Source: Planctomycetaceae bacterium (GTDB lineage: Bacteria > Planctomycetota > Planctomycetia > Planctomycetales > Planctomycetaceae). From it: a stretch of 39,554 nucleotides of DNA. Positions within the stretch are counted from its first letter, which is position 1. Each line of letters starts with the position of its first letter. The notes beneath the pieces are model-generated. The model had not been told where the DNA came from. It worked only from the letters and a program-made list of their open reading frames with translations, and searched no databases. Positions 34,912 through 39,554 of this stretch are shown piece by piece. A program made the translations under genes and the position numbers. The stretch spans positions 1 through 39,554 of the forward strand of contig OMIV01000383.1 in NCBI GenBank assembly GCA_900299185.1, written 5' to 3'.

Positions 34912-35721
34912 GTGACTCCCAAACTTCTTGTCAGCGTCCGCGATCGAACAGAAGCCCTGGCGGCGCTGGCTGGCGGTTGCGATGTGCTCGACGTGAAAGA
35001 GCCGCGAGCTGGAGCACTTGGTCGCGCAAGCTGGTCGGTCATTGCTGACGTCGTCGCGGCTGTTCGGGCCCACTCAGCGTTCTCCGGCAGCGTGAGTGCC
35101 GCACTCGGTGAGTTGTCTGATTGGTCGGGCTCTTCGAGCGACGATGCGAACGATCTTGAAGCTTGCTCCCAGAAGCTCGACTTCGTGAAGCTCGGACTGG
35201 CTCATCAACGTGGCAACCCAAAACTCGCTGATGACTTTGTAAACGTGGTTGCTCGATTTCAGTCAGGCTCTGCGGCGTCGTTGAAGTGGGTCGCTGTTGC
35301 CTATGCCGACTGGTCTTTGGCTGACGCTCCGGCTCCGAACGACGTGCTGACGCTGATGGACGATCTTCGGGACACACACGGAGTCACGTTCGGTGGCTTG
35401 TTGGTCGACACCTACACGAAGAGCGAGCAACGACTCTTGGACTTCATCACCGAGTTCGACCTGGCCGAGCTGCAATCGGACGCTCATGCGCGAGGCTTAC
35501 AGTTCGCCGTGGCCGGTCGACTTCGAGCAGAAGACCTGCCGCGAGTGCTAACCATCGAGCCGGATATCGTCGCGGTTCGCTCAGCAGTTTGCGGTTCAGG
35601 CAACCGCATGAACGCTGTCACGACGGACGCCGTCGCTGCCTTCAAGAAACGACTGCCTGCCGACTCTGCGAAGGTCGAGATGACCTCCGTTGTTCAAGCT
35701 GCTCACGCTGATGTGTTGTGA
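34912..35721 (+). CDS. mfnB: (5-formylfuran-3-yl)methyl phosphate synthase-like protein
   Basis: 269 residues, GTG start at 34912. It matches the MfnB (DUF556) family, which condenses two glyceraldehyde-3-phosphate molecules into 4-HFC-phosphate, the furan precursor of methanofuran. Motifs: LLVSVRDRTEALAALAGG at the N-terminus, then DVKEPRAGALG with Lys29, matching the Schiff-base lysine (Lys27) of the Methanocaldococcus enzyme; VKLGL; WVAVAYAD; GLLVDTY; and the C-terminal VAVRSAVCGSGNR. Methanofuran-type cofactors and the H4MPT-linked one-carbon pathway are known from many planctomycetes, so this gene fits. No other gene of that pathway is in the window. Cytoplasmic. Confidence 0.9.
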   Translation: MTPKLLVSVRDRTEALAALAGGCDVLDVKEPRAGALGRASWSVIADVVAAVRAHSAFSGSVSAALGELSDWSGSSSDDANDLEACSQKLDFVKLGLAHQRGNPKLADDFVNVVARFQSGSAASLKWVAVAYADWSLADAPAPNDVLTLMDDLRDTHGVTFGGLLVDTYTKSEQRLLDFITEFDLAELQSDAHARGLQFAVAGRLRAEDLPRVLTIEPDIVAVRSAVCGSGNRMNAVTTDAVAAFKKRLPADSAKVEMTSVVQAAHADVL

Positions 35722-35729
35722 CATCGAGC

Positions 35730-36588
35730 GGTGTCTGAGATCTCTATTAGCCGAAACACGCTTGGAGGTATGGACATTCAAAGAGCATGATTGACGAGTA
35801 CGGCGAACCAGAAGAAGCCGTTGAAGGTGCGGACTATTTCTCGAAGCGGATCGTCACTCCTCGGTAACGATTGACGCGGCCGAAAACCCCTCGATGACGA
35901 ATCGGTTCTTGTCACGTCTTGTGTGGTGTTTCTTCATCGTCGTGCGTGTCGGATCGGACACCGGCACGAGACGTTAAGCGTCGCCTCGTTGAGGATGGCA
36001 TCGCTGTCGTAAGCTGCGTCCCAGAGCACTTGCTTCACCGTGCCAGGCTTCCTTTCTCCAACAAGCCTGATACCTGCAAAGCGTCGCCACGCTGTCCCGC
36101 AGTCACCAAAAGTCTCAACAGTCGGCCTCGTCGATTCGCGGCCTCATGTAATACTTGCGTCAGCACTCCTCGACGGAGTTCTTAGGGAAAGCCAGAGGTC
36201 TGCTTCGTTCTTTCATTGGCGCGAAGGCGGCTCGTCGAAGCCAGTGGATGAGCCTTGACACTCGTGGAGTTCAGTTGCACTTCCTCCAAGCCTGGCTTTC
36301 TCAGGAAGCGAAGTCCGTTCTCAGACTCCAACGGCGTACCAACGATCAAATTCCTAGAGACCGATTTCGATTTCCCGTGTCGAGGCGGAGCGTCTTCCTA
36401 CGCTATGCCAGTCTTCAACAGATAGGTACCGCATCCACAAACAGGCGATGGTCAGCCGAAGTGCGACCGGGATCTCCTTCTTGCCTGGTACAAGTTCTTG
36501 ATCTTGATCCATTAAACATCGGCCAATTCATGTCAGCGTCGCATCCGCAACGCATCCTTGAGTTCCCGTATGACTCTTCAGAAACACC
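35730..36588. mobile_element. Decayed IS5-family insertion sequence
   Basis: An 859-base unit, the usual size of small IS5-family elements. Its ends are imperfect inverted repeats: GGTGTCTGAGA at 35730-35740 and, read on the minus strand from 36588, GGTGTTTCTGAAGA. Between them lies a frameshifted transposase on the minus strand. Target duplications are not recognisable, which fits an old insertion. Confidence 0.7.
35778..36544 (-). pseudogene. IS5-family transposase pseudogene, multiple frameshifts
   Basis: No single frame spans it, but conserved IS5-type transposase segments appear in order along the minus strand in different frames. From about 36544, ATGCGACGC starts MRR-HELAD. EGDPGRTSADHRLFVDAV lies at 36421-36480, matching the N-terminal part of IS5 transposases. 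LLVTAGQRGDALQ lies at about 36075-36118, then VLWDAAYDSDA at about 35995-36030 (the DxxYD catalytic region), NRFVIEG near 35890 and NRYRGVTIRFEK near 35837-35876, which precedes the C-terminus. Loss of one T in the FF of EGFFGR explains the last frameshift. In-frame stops occur (36036 region and others). It cannot make active transposase. Confidence 0.8.
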
Positions 36589-36706
36589 ACTTTCCGCCAG
36601 TTTGAAAATCCTTCGGACGAGTGACTTCACGTGATCTAACTTCAAATGAAGTTGATGGCGCGACGAGCACGCCGTTGCGCGCATTCAAGGTCTCTACAAA
36701 AGAAGA

Positions 36707-36737
36707 GAGACAGCGGACTCATCCTGTCCGCTGTCTC
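36707..36737 (-). terminator. Rho-independent terminator of the exported-protein gene
   Basis: A perfect 12-base-pair stem (GAGACAGCGGAC at 36707-36718; its complement at 36726-36737) with a 7-base loop. On the minus strand it is followed by TCTTCTTTTG. It begins 78 bases downstream of the stop of the minus-strand gene (36815). Confidence 0.85.
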
Positions 36738-36814
36738 CTCCAATCCACAACCGATCGCTCCAACGGGTTACGGACGCTGGATCATTCGGTTGCGGCCAAC
36801 AGTTTGATGACTGG

Positions 36815-38518
36815 CTATTCCAGCTTGGTTGCGAAGTCGACCATCTTCTGGCCACCAAATCGCAGCATGCCTTCGCTCAGCGTGGTACGCCCAAAGACCT
36901 CGTTGTCCTTGCGTTCGAGCTTCATATGCAAAGTCGCGTCGCCTGGTTTGAAGGCTTCAACAGCGGTCTTCAGCAAACCTTCCTTCGTCTTTCGCATGGC
37001 CTTGTCTTCGGCCGTCAGTGACTTCTCATCGACGGTCAATCGAGCACGACGGTCGAGCAAGTACTGCATCCACGGACTCATGTTGCCCCAGACTTCGAAG
37101 AACACACCGTCCTTGGGTTTCTCGGCGGTCGCGTTCTTCGCAGCGGCCTCTTTCAATCGATCGGCGGCTCGTTCACCAGCGGCATACCAAACCACATTCG
37201 GTCCAGTCGCCACGACCAACGTCCCGTCTTTGTCGAACAAGTGAGCGAAGTCTCCGTCGTCGCGTTGAGGCACGGTGATGACGTGGACCGACAGATCGCC
37301 AACAGTCTCGACGTTGGTCTGTACCTTCCACTCAGCTCCCTTGAGTGACTCGAACACGGCCACCAATCCCTTTCCATCTGGAACTCGCAACGCCCCCAGG
37401 ATGGTCTGTCGGTCGCCTGCTTTTTCCGTTTGGACAAAGCCGTCGATGACACCCATGTCGAGACCGCCAGATAGCAAATCGAGGAACTGATTAGCGGCTT
37501 GGGTGTAGCTCGCTTTGTGAGCGTCCTTGATGGTCTTGGAATTAGCGATGCGAGTATTGGATTGCTTCTTGATGAGTTCGACGAACTGCTTCAGATGAGC
37601 TTTCCGCATCGCGTCGATAGCGTGATTCACGCGAGCGAACCCGGTGGTGTCTTTTGACGCCACCACGGGTGTGAACGCACTAGGTTCAGCGGCCAGCTCT
37701 TTGATCGTCGCTTCGAGACTTGTTCCAGCCAACGCCTTGAGTGTCAGATCTAAGTGAGCTTCCTTCTTGGCGGTATCCAGAGTCCAAGTCAGACCCAGCT
37801 TCTCGCTCTCGGAATAGAAACGCTCGGCTTCGTCGAACTGTTGCTCATGAGACAGCTTGCGAAGTTCGAAGCCATTCTCGTCTTCGTCGGCCAGTCGTTT
37901 GATCTTGGCGGCGAGATCCTTGCGGACCTTTTGAATGCGTTCTCGTCGAGCCTTTGAGCCGGCACTGGTATTCGAGACGAGCAAGGCCAAGTCGGCATCT
38001 TTGGCCAGCAGCGTATTCAAGCCCGGATTCGGATCGGTCAATGTCGCTGGAACCAACGCTCGCTGAGTGGCCAACACACTGGTTGTCATCTTGGGGAAGA
38101 ACCGCTCGTAACCCCCGAGCACCCAGCCTGGTCCCTTCCACTCGTAGAAGTCAGCCAGCAGTTTCTTAGCGGGCTTCAAGACGATCGGCTGAACGTTGTC
38201 CGATTGGAATGCCTTGTGATTTGTGATTGGCACCCACATGCGGAAGTCGTCCGCCGTGCCAGCCATCAGATCAACACGAATTGGCTTAGCCGGGTCAACT
38301 CCAGCCGTGAACGCATCGAGCAGATCCTTCAAGCTCTTCCAATGCGTTGCACCTTTTGGAACGAGTGACATGGTCGACTTCAGATCGTCTTCCAATCGCG
38401 TCACTCCCGCCGAGCCAACCATCACGCTGTCTTCTGTTGCCGGTGCTTGAGCCAGCACGAGCGATGTGGAACTCATTGATGCAAATGCCGCGAGTCCAAT
38501 CTTGAGCAATCGACGCAC
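36815..38518 (-). CDS. Exported hypothetical protein, planctomycete type
   Basis: 567 residues, GTG start at 38518 supported by AAGGAG seven bases upstream. The N-terminus is a Sec signal peptide (RRLLKIGLAAFASMSSTSLVLAQ). The mature protein has no motif I can name. It contains a long charged helical stretch, probably coiled coil (KARRERIQKVRKDLAAKIKRL, about 195-245), between two alpha/beta segments with similar patterns (VPITNHKAFQSD early; VHVITVPQRDDGDFAHL late). It has no cysteines or metal-binding cluster. Proteins of this layout are widespread and uncharacterised in planctomycetes. Location is inferred periplasmic. It is a single-gene unit closed by the hairpin at 36707-36737. Confidence 0.8.
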   Translation of the reverse strand: MRRLLKIGLAAFASMSSTSLVLAQAPATEDSVMVGSAGVTRLEDDLKSTMSLVPKGATHWKSLKDLLDAFTAGVDPAKPIRVDLMAGTADDFRMWVPITNHKAFQSDNVQPIVLKPAKKLLADFYEWKGPGWVLGGYERFFPKMTTSVLATQRALVPATLTDPNPGLNTLLAKDADLALLVSNTSAGSKARRERIQKVRKDLAAKIKRLADEDENGFELRKLSHEQQFDEAERFYSESEKLGLTWTLDTAKKEAHLDLTLKALAGTSLEATIKELAAEPSAFTPVVASKDTTGFARVNHAIDAMRKAHLKQFVELIKKQSNTRIANSKTIKDAHKASYTQAANQFLDLLSGGLDMGVIDGFVQTEKAGDRQTILGALRVPDGKGLVAVFESLKGAEWKVQTNVETVGDLSVHVITVPQRDDGDFAHLFDKDGTLVVATGPNVVWYAAGERAADRLKEAAAKNATAEKPKDGVFFEVWGNMSPWMQYLLDRRARLTVDEKSLTAEDKAMRKTKEGLLKTAVEAFKPGDATLHMKLERKDNEVFGRTTLSEGMLRFGGQKMVDFATKLE

Positions 38519-39341
38519 AGGGTGCTCCTTCTGAGGTGAAATCGCAGACAGCGTCCTTCCACTTGGTCGCCGCGGCTATGTGATGTGCAAGGTCTGTGCG
38601 CAGTGAATCGACGCACGAAAGAGAGGTCTATCCAGTTTCAATTCATTCGTGCTGGTCGCTCAAGACTCTGACGGGCTGAGTTACAGGCCGTCGCAAAATG
38701 GTCTCATGAGACTTCAAGCCATTCTGAGTTTTGACGACAAACACATCCTTGGCGGCGGCGTCTTCGCAGTGATTGATCCAACGGCTTACGCGAAATCGAC
38801 CTGGCCTCGAGCCGCTCGCGTCCGTCGTTGATTCACTGCTGGTAACTCCCAATGAATCACACTCACGACATTGGGAATTCTTACCAAGGATTTCGGCGGT
38901 CTATGAGACAGGCTTGATGGCGGCTTGCAGCCTTTCCGGGGTGTTCCCAGAGTCCCGCGCTACCCATTTCCAAACATCCTACGCAGCCGACAAAGTTTGA
39001 CAGCACGCATTCCAATGTTCTGCCAAGTTGGGTTCAAGTTGTCGGGCATTGGAGTTCGCGACATTGCTCCGTTGCTGGACCGTCCCATGCGACAGTGGTC
39101 TCTCTTAGAGAACCCATGTCGAAGACCCACTGAGTAATTCTCATTGCTCAGTGCAGTGAGATAGCGGCCCAAAAAAGTAAGCTCGGCAAGCTACGAAAAG
39201 AGTTCTCTCTTTAAGGACGGAATGACCGGCACAATCTCGAAACTCTCGCTAGCCCTCAAAGTCTCGCCGCCGATAGACCACGTCAACACTCACGATCCCT
39301 AACAACTCAAATCAACTCGGTTGAGATCGCGAGGAGTTCTC
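38519..39341. other. Intergenic region, no gene identified
   Basis: 823 bases between divergent genes. Open frames of 60-75 codons on both strands lack ribosome binding sites, domains and signal peptides. A weak hairpin, ACTGAG/CTCAGT, sits near 39129-39152. The ribosome binding site GAGGAG of the next gene is at 39330-39335. The promoters of both flanking genes must lie here but I cannot place them. Confidence 0.45.
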
Positions 39342-39502
39342 ATGAAACGCTGGTTCAATCTGTTGTCCTCAGCTGCGGTGATATTCGCCGCGCCGCTGGT
39401 TGGAAACACATCGGTCGCACAAGAGCGACCATTAGCGCGACCGTCGATGCGACAAGGCGTCGCTTCTGAAACGAGTCAGCCGCTGCGAGCCTACTTCGAA
39501 GC
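39342..39502 (+). CDS. N-terminus of an exported protein, truncated at contig end
   Basis: The ATG at 39342 has a strong GAGGAG six bases upstream and starts a clear Sec signal peptide: KRWFNLLSSAAVIFAAPLVG, with a probable cut after TSVAQ near residue 27. About 53 genuine residues can be read (ending PLRAYFEA) before the reading frame enters adapter sequence at 39503. The mature part so far is Arg/Ser-rich and not identifiable. The real gene continues beyond the contig. Confidence 0.75.
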
Positions 39503-39554
39503 CTGTCTCTTATACACATCTGACGCTGCCGACGAAGGCTTAGGTGTAGATCTC
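39503..39554. other. Illumina Nextera adapter read-through (non-genomic)
   Basis: CTGTCTCTTATACACATC begins at 39503 and continues with GACGCTGCCGACGA to 39535. This is the reverse complement of the Nextera i5-side transposase adapter. Bases 39536-39543 (AGGCTTAG) are the complement of the i5 index CTAAGCCT, known as S508/N508, and 39544-39554 (GTGTAGATCTC) is the start of the following i5 primer region. It is an untrimmed sequencing artefact and should be removed. Confidence 0.98.

Noticed and set aside
1-39554. CRISPR array, prophage, defence or toxin-antitoxin system
   Set aside because: No regularly spaced direct repeats and no cas, phage structural, restriction, retron or toxin-antitoxin genes were recognised on either strand.

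Overview
The window reads as a chromosomal contig end from a planctomycete (phylum Planctomycetota). The evidence is the mix of lineage-typical families: two DUF1559 pseudopilin-like proteins, a DUF1501 protein, a DUF1549/DUF1553 cytochrome-type protein, a PQQ-like repeat protein, a DUF1080 protein, an MfnB homologue and a giant surface protein with a planctomycete-style N-terminal LETRTVP motif. Several genes start with GTG or TTG. Shine-Dalgarno sites are clear at some genes and absent at others.

Layout. 1-120: right end of an ISL3-like insertion sequence that abuts a DUF1559 gene. 113-9685: envelope and exported proteins, mostly on the minus strand (DUF1501, a CxxCH protein, a TadG-like von Willebrand protein, a Cfa-like methyltransferase, a PQQ propeller protein). 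10202-18587: housekeeping and metabolic genes (cysI, a TIGR03032 protein, an Ldh2-type oxidoreductase, trmB, an exported GIY-YIG protein, an alpha/beta hydrolase, trmL). 19248-29555: large secreted proteins (Calx-beta/cyclophilin surface protein, thioredoxin-trypsin fusion, DUF1549/1553 protein, DUF1559 protein) around a tRNA-Met(CAT). 29749-35721: a zinc-ribbon/HEAT-repeat membrane protein, DUF983, DUF1080 and mfnB. 35730-36588: a decayed IS5-family element. 36815-39502: an exported protein of unknown family and the start of another exported protein.

The genes do not form one pathway. Most look like single-gene units, several closed by strong hairpin terminators (8368-8402, 11931-11965, 22350-22390, 25086-25128, 29641-29680, 36707-36737). 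Common themes are protein export and cell-surface biology, tRNA modification (trmB, trmL), and isolated steps of larger pathways encoded elsewhere (sulfite reduction by CysI; the furan precursor of methanofuran-type cofactors by MfnB).

The last 52 bases (39503-39554) are not genomic. They match the Illumina Nextera read-through adapter including an i5 index. I found no CRISPR array, rRNA, phage or recognisable defence system. The most unusual items are domain fusions (thioredoxin + trypsin; RTX-like + Calx-beta + cyclophilin; zinc ribbon + HEAT + membrane span + propeller), an apparently exported GIY-YIG protein, and palindromic REP-like repeats.
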